NCBI RefSeq assembly: GCF_030283145.1
Contig: NZ_JASNWE010000001.1
Coordinates: 2,336,868-2,400,867 of the forward strand
Direction: 5' to 3'
Source: Actinomadura xylanilytica
Lineage (GTDB): Bacteria; Actinomycetota; Actinomycetes; Streptosporangiales; Streptosporangiaceae
DNA: 64,000 nt
The notes beneath the pieces were generated by a model. That model worked only from the letters and a program-made list of their open reading frames with translations. It did no database searches and was not told the origin of the DNA. The translations under genes were made by a program, and so were the position numbers. Shown in pieces: positions 8,447 to 16,284 of the stretch. Positions within the stretch are counted from its first letter, which is position 1; each line of letters opens with the position of its first letter.

Positions 8447-9328
8447 TCAGCCGGCGCGTTCGCGGGCGACCTGCTCGCGGACCGCCGGCGCGACCTCCAT
8501 CGCGAACGCGCCGAGCTGGTCGGGGTCGCCGGCGAAGACGAAGGTGTCGACGCCGTAGGTGACGGCCAGCTCGGTGAGCTGGTCGGCCCACTGCCGCACC
8601 GGCCCGTTCAGGAAGCCCTGCGAGCCGCTCTCGTCGATCGAGCCGGCCAGGTTGTAGAGCCGCCGGATCTCGGCGGGGTCGCGGCCCGCCTCCGCGGCGG
8701 AGTCGTCGACCCGCCGCTGCCCCTCCAGCAGCTTCTGCGGCGGGACGTGCGACGACGACACGATCCAGCCGTCGGCGACGCGGCCGGCCAGCTCCAGCGA
8801 GCGCGGCCCGGTCACGCCGAGCCAGATGCCGATCTTGTGCGCGGGCGGCGGGCCGGGCTGCGCGCCCGCCAGCCGGTAGTGCGCCCCGTCGAACCGCAGC
8901 CCCCGCTGGTCGCTCCAGAGCATCCGGATGACCTGCACCGCCTCCTCCAGCGCGGCGCGGGCCGCACCGGGCGCGAGCCGGACGCCGCCGTACGCCTCGA
9001 TCGCGTCCCAGAAGGCTCCGGCGCCGAGGCCGAGCTCCACCCGGCCGTCGCTGAGCCGGTCCATCGAGGCCATCGCCTTGGCCAGCGTCGCGGGCGGACG
9101 CAGCGGCAGGCAGGCCACCGCCGGGAACACCCTGACCCGCGAGGTGGCGGCCAGCAGCGCCCCCATCAGCGTCGGCATGTCGACGAACCGGCGCTGGTAC
9201 GGATGGTCCTGCACGCCGATGAGGTCGAGCCCGAGCCGGTCGGCCTCCTGCGCGGTACGGATCAGCGGCGCGGACGCGTCCGGGGCCAGGAAGAGGCCGA
9301 ACCGCGGCGGACGCCCATAATCGGTCAT
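8447..9328 (-). CDS. LLM-class (F420-type) oxidoreductase
   Basis: Luciferase-like monooxygenase fold of 293 residues. Typical features: FGLFLAPD at the N-terminus, the LIGVQDHPY block, ELGLGAGAFWDAIEAYGG near 100, and the IWLGVTGPRSLELAGRVADGW block near 180. In actinobacteria such proteins usually use coenzyme F420, sometimes FMN; substrate unknown. Start ATG 9328 lies 2 nt after the DUF2630 stop, so the two form an operon. It converges with argS. Confidence 0.88.
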   Translation of the reverse strand: MTDYGRPPRFGLFLAPDASAPLIRTAQEADRLGLDLIGVQDHPYQRRFVDMPTLMGALLAATSRVRVFPAVACLPLRPPATLAKAMASMDRLSDGRVELGLGAGAFWDAIEAYGGVRLAPGAARAALEEAVQVIRMLWSDQRGLRFDGAHYRLAGAQPGPPPAHKIGIWLGVTGPRSLELAGRVADGWIVSSSHVPPQKLLEGQRRVDDSAAEAGRDPAEIRRLYNLAGSIDESGSQGFLNGPVRQWADQLTELAVTYGVDTFVFAGDPDQLGAFAMEVAPAVREQVARERAG

Positions 9329-9330
9329 CG

Positions 9331-9576
9331 CTACTGGAGGTAGCCTTCGACCTCGCCGGCCGAGCGGACCCGCGCGCCGTCCGGGCTCTCCCCCGCCTCC
9401 ATCCGGGCGCGGCGCTGCCGGAGCAGGTCCCAGCACTGGTCCAGCGCCACCTCGAGCTGCTCCAGGCGGCGCCGTTCCGCGCCCTGGGTTAGCTCATCGC
9501 GCCGGTACCGCTCGCGCAGGCTCTGCTCCTCCCCGACGAACTCGTTGATGCGCGCCAGGATCTCCTTGTCGTCCAC
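9331..9576 (-). CDS. DUF2630 family protein
   Basis: Small cytoplasmic protein of 81 residues, entirely helical and charged, matching the DUF2630 pattern: DDKEILARI at the start, LRERY and a Glu-rich turn, then LDQCWDLLRQRRARxExG and the C-terminal VEGYLQ. Start GTG 9576 is preceded by GGAGGGG at suitable spacing and matches the family's usual N-terminus; a longer reading to 9624 adds non-conserved residues. Function unknown. It is the first gene of a two-gene operon with the LLM oxidoreductase. Confidence 0.85.
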   Translation of the reverse strand: MDDKEILARINEFVGEEQSLRERYRRDELTQGAERRRLEQLEVALDQCWDLLRQRRARMEAGESPDGARVRSAGEVEGYLQ

Positions 9577-9657
9577 GGCCCCTCCGTCGACTGGTCGGAC
9601 TCCGGCAGAGCCCCGTCCCCGCACGCGGGCCGGGGCCCCACCGGCGGGCTCCGCCTC

Positions 9658-10989
9658 TCACTTGCGCCCGGCGGCGCCCGTCAGGCCGGTCAGGAACCCG
9701 CCGTCAGAGCTCGTCGAGTGCTGCATCGAGCGTACGCCCGTCTTCGGTTCGACCAGGCGACCGGACGACGCCGTGTTGGACGCCGCCGGTCGGCGCGCGG
9801 GGGACTTCCCGCCCCCCGCGCTCTTGCCCGTGGCGCTCTTGCCGCCCGCCGTCCTGCCGGCGGGCGTCCGGCCGGCCCGTGCGCGTGCGGTGCCCGTGGC
9901 GGGCTTGCGCGCGGACGAGGTCCCGGTCGCACGGCTGCTGACCGTGGACCGCGACCGCGCCGCCGACGTCGTCTTCCGCGCGGTGGCGGGCCGGGCCTTG
10001 GCCGGCCCCTTCCGCGCCGTCGTCGACGAGCTCTTGCGCGCCGTCGCGGTGCTCCTGCGCGCGGTCGTGGAGCCGGACGCCGGCTTCCTGGCGGCGGTCG
10101 TGGTCTTGCGCGCCGCCGACGTCCTGGGCTTGGCGACACGGGCCGTGGCCGTCGTCCTGGTCCGGCTCGTGGCGGCCGTGGTGCGCGCACGCGACGTGCC
10201 GGCCCGGGACGTACCGGACCTGGCCGTCGTGGTCTTCCGCGCGGCCGGTCTGCCGGCCGCCGACCTCGTGCCGGACGCCCTGGTCGTGGACGCCTTGCTG
10301 GTCGACGACCTGCTGGTCGACGCCTTGCTGGTGGACGGTTTGGCCGCCGACCTCGCGGCGGGTTTGGCGGCCGTCCGGGTGCGCGTGACCCGGGTGCCCG
10401 CGGGCCGCTTGGCGGCGGTGGTGCGGGCGGCCGTGGTGCGGGCGGCCGACGCCCTGGCGGCGGTCATGACCTTCGCCGCCGAGTTCATCGCCTTGGCGGC
10501 CTCGGTCATCGCCTTGGTCGCGCTGGTCATCGACCGCGTCATCGCGGTCATGGCCTTGGCCGACGAGGACGCCTTGGTCGCCACCGACTTCATCTGCGTG
10601 GCGGCGGCCTTGGCCTGCGTCGCGGCCTTGGTGACCTTGGTGACCGCCGCCGCACCGCCGCGGCTGGACGCGGCGCTGGTACGCGCCGTGCCGGACCGGG
10701 TGGTGCGGGCGGTGGTCGCGGGCTTGCGCGCCGCCGTGGTGCTCTTCTTGGCGGTGGACCTGGTCGTGCTCTTGGCCGCGGTCCTGGTCGTCGCGGGCCG
10801 CTTGGCCGTGGACGCCCGGACCGTGCCGCGCGCCGCCGTGCTCTTGCCGGCCGCGCTGGTCCGCCGGGCCGCCGTGGTCTTCTTGGCGGCGCCGGTCTTG
10901 GTGGCTGTGGTGCCCTTGCCTGTGGTGCGCGTCGTACGGGCGGCCGTCCCTCGGCCGGTGGCCGTACGCGATGCGACATTGGTAGCCAC
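9658..10989 (-). CDS. histone H1-like Lys/Ala/Thr-rich DNA-binding protein
   Basis: Protein of 443 residues composed almost only of Ala, Thr, Lys, Arg and Ser, with hardly any acidic residues, like eukaryotic H1 tails and bacterial histone-like proteins; a nucleoid-binding role is inferred. Around residues 115-175 the pattern changes to about 7-residue repeats with Lys and Met (TKAMTEA, AKAMNSA, AKVMTAA) that could form an amphipathic helix. The last ~25 residues differ in composition (HSTSSDGGFLTGL). No HU domain is visible. GTG 10989 follows GGGGAG at good spacing. A 718-codon frame on the other strand also covers the locus, but it lacks such a start and its product is a featureless Val/Ala/Leu/Arg repeat. 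Confidence 0.75.
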   Translation of the reverse strand: MATNVASRTATGRGTAARTTRTTGKGTTATKTGAAKKTTAARRTSAAGKSTAARGTVRASTAKRPATTRTAAKSTTRSTAKKSTTAARKPATTARTTRSGTARTSAASSRGGAAAVTKVTKAATQAKAAATQMKSVATKASSSAKAMTAMTRSMTSATKAMTEAAKAMNSAAKVMTAARASAARTTAARTTAAKRPAGTRVTRTRTAAKPAARSAAKPSTSKASTSRSSTSKASTTRASGTRSAAGRPAARKTTTARSGTSRAGTSRARTTAATSRTRTTATARVAKPRTSAARKTTTAARKPASGSTTARRSTATARKSSSTTARKGPAKARPATARKTTSAARSRSTVSSRATGTSSARKPATGTARARAGRTPAGRTAGGKSATGKSAGGGKSPARRPAASNTASSGRLVEPKTGVRSMQHSTSSDGGFLTGLTGAAGRK

Positions 10990-10990
10990 T

Positions 10991-11026
10991 GATCTCCCCC
11001 CCGTGATGATCAGTTACGGGGAGATC
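10991..11026 (-). promoter_or_regulatory. leader hairpin that can mask the ribosome binding site
   Basis: Read on the minus strand, GATCTCCCC (11026-11018) is followed after 18 nt by its exact complement GGGGAGATC (10999-10991), one base before the GTG of the histone-like gene. The second arm contains the Shine-Dalgarno, so a folded leader would sequester it. It may instead be a protein-binding palindrome; sequence alone cannot decide. Confidence 0.55.
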
Positions 11027-11028
11027 TA
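11015..11028 (-). promoter_or_regulatory. shared 14-nt upstream element (copy 1)
   Basis: Minus-strand TAGATCTCCCCGTA whose 5' base is 39 nt from the GTG of the histone-like gene. The identical 14-mer lies at 28846-28859, also 39 nt from the start of the MFS-MarR gene. TAGATC could serve as a -10 hexamer; no clear -35 TTGACA is present. Confidence 0.5.
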
Positions 11029-11073
11029 TTCCACACTTCGTGACGCTCTACACACACACGGCAAATTCTGGGA

Positions 11074-11970
11074 TCACACGCCCACCGGATGCCACACGGT
11101 CTTGGTCTCCAGAAACGCGGTCATACGGGCGGTTCCCGGCTCCTCGGACCAGTCGCCGGAACCCGGCCGAATCACCCGCTTGAGATTTCCCGCGGCGGCC
11201 TCCTCCAGCTCCGCGCCGCCCGAGACGATCCCGGCCAGGTCGAGCGCGTCGACGTCCATGTGCGAGGCCAGCCACGGCGCGAGCTCGGCGCGCCGTCCGG
11301 TCAGCAGGTTGACCACCCCGCCGGGCAGGTCGGAGGTGGCCAGCACCTCGGCGAGCGTGATCGCGGGCAGCGGCGCGGGCTCGGCCGCGACCACCACGCA
11401 GGTGTTGCCGGACACGATCGCCGGCGCGACCACCGAGACCAGGCCGAGCAGCGGCGAGTCGGGCGCGATGACCCCCACGACGCCGGTGGGCTCGGGCGTG
11501 GAGAAGTTGAAGAACGGGCCGGCGACCGGGTTGGCCGAGCCCACCACCGCGCCGAGCTTGTCGGCCCAGCCCGCGTACCAGACCCACCGGTCGACGGCCT
11601 GGTCGACCTCGGTGGACGCCGCGGACTTGGCCTGCCCGGCGGCGCGCAGCTCGTCCACGAACTGCGCGCGGCGCCCCTCCAGCATTTCGGCGACCCGATA
11701 GAGGATCTGACCGCGGTTGTACGGGGTACGTTCCGACCAGGCGCCGAACGCCTTGCGGGCCGCGCCGACGGCGTCGCGCACGTCCTTGCGCGACGCCTGC
11801 GACGCGTTGGCGACGAAGCGGCCCTTGGCGTCGTTCACCACGTACGACCTGCCGGACTCGGACCGGGGGAACGCGCCCCCGATGAACAGCTTGTAGGTCT
11901 TCCGGACGCCGATCCGACCGGTGCCGGGCGGGGCGGTGCTGATCGGGTCGGTGCTCGTCGGCTCAGACAT
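11074..11970 (-). CDS. truncated, probably non-catalytic aldehyde dehydrogenase
   Basis: A 298-residue member of the aldehyde dehydrogenase superfamily, against about 480 for the active form. The N-terminal part is retained (LFIGGAFPRSESG, an Ala-rich helix, YNRGQILYRVAEMLEGRR, VWYAGWADK, VIAPDSPLLGL replacing the usual PWNFP), but the domain with the nucleophilic Cys (FFNQGxxCC) and the Glu of ELGGK is missing; the chain ends with KTVWHPVGV. It follows and overlaps the full-length enzyme by 8 nt, third in the deoC operon, so a heteromeric partner or regulatory role is plausible. The reading frame is intact, so it is not a simple decayed copy. Confidence 0.8.
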   Translation of the reverse strand: MSEPTSTDPISTAPPGTGRIGVRKTYKLFIGGAFPRSESGRSYVVNDAKGRFVANASQASRKDVRDAVGAARKAFGAWSERTPYNRGQILYRVAEMLEGRRAQFVDELRAAGQAKSAASTEVDQAVDRWVWYAGWADKLGAVVGSANPVAGPFFNFSTPEPTGVVGVIAPDSPLLGLVSVVAPAIVSGNTCVVVAAEPAPLPAITLAEVLATSDLPGGVVNLLTGRRAELAPWLASHMDVDALDLAGIVSGGAELEEAAAGNLKRVIRPGSGDWSEEPGTARMTAFLETKTVWHPVGV

Positions 11971-13396
11971 CGAGGTAGGCCTCCAGTCCGTGGCGTCCGC
12001 CCTCGCGGCCGAAGCCGGACTCCTTGTAGCCGCCGAACGGCGACGCGGGATCGAACTTGTTGAAGGTGTTGGCCCAGACGACGCCCGCGCGGAGCCGCTC
12101 GGCCGTCCACAGGACGCGGGAGCCCTTCTCGGTCCAGACCCCGGCCGACAGGCCGTACGGCGTGTTGTTGGCCTTCTCGACGGCCTCGGCGGGGGTACGG
12201 AAGGTCAGCACCGACAGCACCGGGCCGAAGATCTCCTCGCGCGCGATCCGGTGCGACTGCGCGACGCCGGTGAACAGGGTCGGCGCGAACCAGAAGCCGC
12301 GCTCGGGCAGCTCGCAGGGCGGCGACCAGCGCTCGGCGCCCTCCAGCTCGCCGGCCTCCGACAGCGCGGTGATCCGGTCGAGCTGCTCGGCGGAGTTGAT
12401 CGCGCCGACGTCGGTGTTCTTGTCGAGCGGGTCGCCGACGCGGAGGGTGGCCATCCGGGTCCTGAGCCGGCCGAGCAGCTCGTCCGCGATCGACTCCTGC
12501 ACCAGCAGCCGGGACCCGGCGCAGCAGACGTGCCCCTGGTTGAAAAAGATCCCGTTGACGACGCCCTCGACGGCCTGGTCGAGCGCCGCGTCGTCGTAGA
12601 CGATGTTGGCGGCCTTGCCGCCGAGCTCCAGGGTGAGCCGCTTGCGGGTGCCGGCCACGGTGCGGGCGATCTGCCGTCCGACATCGGTGGAACCGGTGAA
12701 GGCGACCTTGTCGACGCCGTCGTGCGCGACCAGCGCGCGGCCGGTCTCGCCCGCCCCGGTGACGATGTTGACCACGCCGGGCGGCAGCTCGGCCTGGCGG
12801 CAGATCTCGGCGAACGCCAGCGCGGTCAGCGGGGTGGTCTCGGCGGGCTTGAGCACCACGGTGTTGCCGCACGCCAGCGCCGGGGCGATCTTCCAGGCCA
12901 GCATCAGCAGCGGGAAGTTCCACGGGATCACCTGGGCGGCGACGCCGAGCGGGCGCGGGTCGGGGCCGAACCCGGCGTGCCCGAGCTTGTCGGCCCAGCC
13001 GGCGTTGTAGAAGAAGTGCGCGGCGACCAGCGGCAGGTCGACGTCGCGCGACTCGCGGATCGGCTTGCCGTTGTCGATCGACTCCAGCACCGCCAGCTCG
13101 CGGGAGCGCTCCTGGATGATCCGGGCGATCCGGTAGAGGTACTTGGCGCGCTCGCGGCCCGGCATCGGGCCCCAGACGCGGTCGTGGGCGGCCCGCGCGG
13201 CGGCCACCGCCCGGTCGACGTCGGCGGCGGTGGCCACCACGAACTCGGCGAGCGGCTCCTCGGTGGCCGGGTCGATCGTCTTGCGCCGGTCGCCGCCGGA
13301 GCCGTCGGTCCACTCGCCGCCGATGAACAGCCCGTACGAGGGGCGGATGTCGACGACGGCGCGCGACTCCGGTGCCGGGGCGTACTCGAAGTCCAT
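11963..13396 (-). CDS. NAD(P)-dependent aldehyde dehydrogenase
   Basis: Full-length aldehyde dehydrogenase of 477 residues with the cofactor-binding PWNFP block, the FTGSTDVGR Rossmann motif, the general base Glu in LELGGK and the catalytic cysteine in FFNQGHVCC; the C-terminal SPFGGYKESG motif is also present. It should oxidise an aldehyde to the acid with NAD(P)+ in the cytoplasm. Directly behind deoC (2-nt gap), it may act on acetaldehyde from deoxyribose-5-phosphate cleavage. It overlaps the truncated paralogue by 8 nt. The aldehyde specificity is inferred from context. Confidence 0.93.
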   Translation of the reverse strand: MDFEYAPAPESRAVVDIRPSYGLFIGGEWTDGSGGDRRKTIDPATEEPLAEFVVATAADVDRAVAAARAAHDRVWGPMPGRERAKYLYRIARIIQERSRELAVLESIDNGKPIRESRDVDLPLVAAHFFYNAGWADKLGHAGFGPDPRPLGVAAQVIPWNFPLLMLAWKIAPALACGNTVVLKPAETTPLTALAFAEICRQAELPPGVVNIVTGAGETGRALVAHDGVDKVAFTGSTDVGRQIARTVAGTRKRLTLELGGKAANIVYDDAALDQAVEGVVNGIFFNQGHVCCAGSRLLVQESIADELLGRLRTRMATLRVGDPLDKNTDVGAINSAEQLDRITALSEAGELEGAERWSPPCELPERGFWFAPTLFTGVAQSHRIAREEIFGPVLSVLTFRTPAEAVEKANNTPYGLSAGVWTEKGSRVLWTAERLRAGVVWANTFNKFDPASPFGGYKESGFGREGGRHGLEAYLDV

Positions 13397-13398
13397 CG

Positions 13399-14340
13399 CT
13401 AGTCCTTGGTGAAGTGGTCGGGCCCGGAGTAGACACCGGTGGCCAGCTTGCGGCGCTGCATCAGCAGGTCGTTGAGCACGCTGGACGCGCCGAGCCGGAA
13501 CCACGCGGGCGACAGCCAGTCGGGGCCGGCCGTCTCGTTCACCAGCACCAGGTACTTGATCGCGTCCTTGGTGGTGCGGATGCCGCCGGCCGGCTTGACG
13601 CCGACCTGCCGCCCGGTGCGGTCGCGGAAGTCGCGGACCGCCTCCAGCATCACCAGCGTCACCGGCAGCGTCGCGGCGGGCGAGATCTTGCCGGTGGAGG
13701 TCTTGATGAAGTCGGCGCCGGCCCGCATCGCCAGCCAGGACGCGCGCCGCACGTTGTCGTAGGTGGCCAGCTCGCCGGTCTCGAAGATCACCTTGAGGTG
13801 CGCCGCACCGCACGCCGCCTTGGTGGCGGCGATCTGCTCGTACACCGTCAGGTAGTCGCCGGCCAGGAACGCGCCCCGGTCGATCACCATGTCGATCTCG
13901 GTGGCGCCGGCCTCGACCGCCGCCCGGGTGTCGGCCAGCTTGGCCTCCATCGGCGCCCGCCCGGACGGGAAGGCGGTCGCGACGCTCGCGACGCCGACGC
14001 CGGTGCCCTGGAGCGCCTCGACCGCGACGCCGACCAGGTCGGGGTAGACGCAGATCGCCGCGACCCGCGGCACGCCCGGGTCGGACGGGTCGGGCCGCGC
14101 GCCCTTGGCGCACAGCGCCCGCACCTTGCCGGGGGTGTCGGCGCCCTCCAGCGTGGTGAGGTCGACCATGGAGATCGCCATGTCGATGGCCTGGGCCTTG
14201 GCCGAGGTCTTGATCGAGCGGGTGGCCAGCCGCGCGGCCCGCTCGTCGGCGCCGACCTGGTCGACGCCCGGCAGGCCGTGCAGGAACGCGCGCAGCTCGG
14301 CCCCGCTCGGTCGCGCGCCGGTGAGAGTCTCCGTTGACAC
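13399..14340 (-). CDS. deoC: deoxyribose-phosphate aldolase
   Basis: DeoC splits 2-deoxyribose-5-phosphate into glyceraldehyde-3-phosphate and acetaldehyde in deoxynucleoside catabolism. The 313-residue chain carries EIDMVID, the Schiff-base lysine in FIKTSTGK and the second active-site lysine in VGVKPAGGIRT. The ~35 N-terminal residues before the core are longer than in E. coli, as usual in actinobacteria. Start GTG 14340 is preceded by GGGGG. First gene of an operon with two aldehyde dehydrogenases, the products of which would deal with the aldehyde. No deoxynucleoside phosphorylase gene is adjacent. Confidence 0.95.
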   Translation of the reverse strand: MSTETLTGARPSGAELRAFLHGLPGVDQVGADERAARLATRSIKTSAKAQAIDMAISMVDLTTLEGADTPGKVRALCAKGARPDPSDPGVPRVAAICVYPDLVGVAVEALQGTGVGVASVATAFPSGRAPMEAKLADTRAAVEAGATEIDMVIDRGAFLAGDYLTVYEQIAATKAACGAAHLKVIFETGELATYDNVRRASWLAMRAGADFIKTSTGKISPAATLPVTLVMLEAVRDFRDRTGRQVGVKPAGGIRTTKDAIKYLVLVNETAGPDWLSPAWFRLGASSVLNDLLMQRRKLATGVYSGPDHFTKD

Positions 14341-14380
14341 GCCCCCAGCATCACCCACCCGCGGCTCCGACACAAAACAA

Positions 14381-14412
14381 CCGAATCCCGTTTGGGTCAC
14401 GACCTGATTCGG
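14381..14412. terminator. possible hairpin at end of chorismate mutase gene
   Basis: CCGAATC (14381-14387) and GATTCGG (14406-14412) form a 7-bp dyad straddling the stop codon of the chorismate mutase gene, upstream of deoC. No T-run follows, so terminator activity is uncertain. Confidence 0.25.
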
Positions 14413-14984
14413 CATACCGACGGCAGGGCCCTGGTGAGGCCGGACCGGTGCAGGACGTCCAGGCGGCGTTCGGTCCCGGCGCGGGCGGACGCCTCGATCA
14501 GTTCGGGCGCGCACGAGGCGCTCGCGCGCACGTGGGCGGTCCGCTGGAGTTCGGCGAGGATCGCGCCGGTGAGCCGGTCGAGCGCGGGCCGCACCTCCTT
14601 GCCGAGATCCGGGCGCCGGGACGGGGCCGTCGAGGGACGGGCCGTCCAGCGCCGGTGCAGACCCCGCTGGACGAGCTTGCCCGCCTCGATCTGGTCGCGG
14701 AAGACGCGGACGGCGGCGTCCGGGTCGAGGCCGAGCGCCGCCGAACGCGCCGTCACGTCGTCCAGGACCGCCCGCTCTCGGACCGGGTCCTCGATCGGCG
14801 TGGCCGTCCCCCACTTGGCCGCCGCCACCTCGTCCGCCAGCGCGAGGCGATCGGCGGAGAGCCCGACCAGCGGCGCCAGCGGCTCCGCGCGCAGCGGCGA
14901 AGCGTCGGCGGCGGGAGTTCCGGAGACGGCCAGCACCAAGGGGACGAGGAGGGACGGCAGAAGCCACGGAACGTGAAGGGGCAT
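14397..14984 (-). CDS. secreted gamma-class chorismate mutase
   Basis: Resembles the exported AroQ-gamma chorismate mutases (such as Rv1885c), which turn chorismate into prephenate outside the cytoplasm. The 195-residue chain starts with a signal peptide (about 1-32, cleavage after AADAS) followed by the helical domain with SADRLALADEVAAAKW (active-site Arg and Lys), PIEDPVRE and the FRDQIEAGK helix. The C-terminal half has two cysteine-flanked helices as in the gamma class. ATG 14984 lies behind GGAAGG. The biological reason for exported mutases is unresolved. It is transcribed on its own toward deoC. Confidence 0.85.
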   Translation of the reverse strand: MPLHVPWLLPSLLVPLVLAVSGTPAADASPLRAEPLAPLVGLSADRLALADEVAAAKWGTATPIEDPVRERAVLDDVTARSAALGLDPDAAVRVFRDQIEAGKLVQRGLHRRWTARPSTAPSRRPDLGKEVRPALDRLTGAILAELQRTAHVRASASCAPELIEASARAGTERRLDVLHRSGLTRALPSVCRIRS

Positions 14985-15076
14985 GCCAGGTGAGCCTTCC
15001 GCCCGCCCCGTCACGGAACAAGGGGCCACGCGGACCCAGGAGGTGCGATGGCCGCGCCGAGTCGCGAAATGACAAA

Positions 15077-15093
15077 CAAGCGCTCGCTTGACA
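15077..15093 (+). promoter_or_regulatory. TetR-type operator overlapping a -35 box
   Basis: CAAGCG (15077-15082), CT, CGCTTG (15085-15090) is a perfect 6-bp inverted repeat typical of TetR-family acyl-CoA/fatty-acid regulators. TTGACA (15088-15093) overlaps its right arm, so a bound repressor would block the promoter of the CoA-transferase-like gene that starts at 15151. No TetR gene is adjacent. Confidence 0.6.
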
Positions 15094-15150
15094 TATCCGC
15101 CGGCGGGACGGCAGCGTGGGGCGATCACCGCGACGCGCGAGGGGGCCTCG

Positions 15151-16230
15151 ATGGCACTGCTGGACGGGCTGCGGGTGCTGGACCTGACGATGTGGCGCCC
15201 CGGGCCGTACGCCACCCAGCTCCTCGCCCAGCTCGGCGCGGACGTGATCAAGGTGGAGCCGCCCGGCGGCGAGCCGATGCGCGCGTTCCGGAGCCACTTC
15301 GACCTGCTCAACCAGCGCAAGCGCAGCATCGAGCTGAACCTCAAGGACGACGCCGGGCGGGACCGCTGCCTGGAGCTCGCGCGCACCGCCGAGGTGTTCG
15401 TCGAGGGCTTCCGGCCGGGGGTCGCGGACCGCCTCGGCGTCGGCCACGAGGCGCTGCGCGCCGCCAACCCCGCTCTGGTCTACTGCTCCCTCTCCGGGTA
15501 CGGGGCGGAAGGCCCCCTGGCGCACGTGCCCGGACACGACGTCAACTACCGCGCGTACGCCTCAGCGCTGCCCCAGGACGCGGTCTCGCCCGGCGACGAG
15601 CTCCCCGTCGCCGACATGGCGGGGGCGACCATGGCCGCGTTCGCGATCACCGCGGCCTGCCTCAAGGCCCGCGCCACCGGAACCGGCGACCGGATCGATC
15701 TCGGGATGGCCGACGTCCTGGCCAACTGGGCCGGCACCGTACCGGCCGGCACCGGACCGGCCACCACCGGGCCGCCCACCGGGGCCGCCCGCGCGGGCGG
15801 CCCCGTCCCGGGGTACGGGATCTACCCCACCCGCGACGGCCACAAGATCACGCTGGGCGTGGTGTCGGAGGAACGGCTGTGGGCGGCGACCTGCGGCGCG
15901 CTCGGCCTGCCCGAGCACGCGGGCGTCCCCTTCGCGGCCCGCCTCGGCCGGGTGGCCGAGCTGGACGCGGACGTGGCGGCGGCCGTCGCACGGCTCACCA
16001 GGGACGAGGCCGTCGAGCGCCTCACCGCCGCCGGAGCGCCGGTCGCGCCGCTGCTGACCCGCGCGGAGCTGATGGACCACGACCACTTCCGCGAACGCGG
16101 CGTGATCGGCGACGGCACCGTGGGCAGCCCGGTCCGCACCCTCACCCACCCGCCGCTACCGCCCGGCCCGGTCGCCGAGCTCGACGGGCACCGCGGCCAG
16201 GGCTGGGGCGCGGACCGTCTCACGGACTGA
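15151..16230 (+). CDS. CaiB/BaiF-family enzyme, alpha-methylacyl-CoA racemase-like
   Basis: Family III CoA-transferase fold of 359 residues. The N-terminal VLDLTxWRPGPYATQLLAQLGADVIKVEPP block and FVEGFRPGVADRLG are diagnostic. GHDVNY carries the His, and PVADMAG the Asp, that act as acid/base pair in alpha-methylacyl-CoA racemase, so racemisation of 2-methylacyl-CoA during branched-chain or sterol side-chain degradation is the best guess; formyl- or carnitine-CoA transfer is the alternative. ATG 15151 follows GAGGGGGCC. Expression is probably controlled through the operator at 15077-15090. Confidence 0.88.
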   Translation: MALLDGLRVLDLTMWRPGPYATQLLAQLGADVIKVEPPGGEPMRAFRSHFDLLNQRKRSIELNLKDDAGRDRCLELARTAEVFVEGFRPGVADRLGVGHEALRAANPALVYCSLSGYGAEGPLAHVPGHDVNYRAYASALPQDAVSPGDELPVADMAGATMAAFAITAACLKARATGTGDRIDLGMADVLANWAGTVPAGTGPATTGPPTGAARAGGPVPGYGIYPTRDGHKITLGVVSEERLWAATCGALGLPEHAGVPFAARLGRVAELDADVAAAVARLTRDEAVERLTAAGAPVAPLLTRAELMDHDHFRERGVIGDGTVGSPVRTLTHPPLPPGPVAELDGHRGQGWGADRLTD

Positions 16231-16284
16231 TATTCGGAGTGGTGTACCGGCCGCGTTTGGCATGCTTATGAGGTGAATGTGAGC

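Noticed and set aside
9545..11701. 718-codon plus-strand frame over the histone-like gene
   Set aside because: Product is a Val/Ala/Leu/Arg repeat; the minus-strand gene has a GTG with a good Shine-Dalgarno and a sensible composition.
14381..14412. Terminator between chorismate mutase and deoC
   Set aside because: Kept only as a low-confidence feature; the stem is 7 bp with an 18-nt loop and no T-run.
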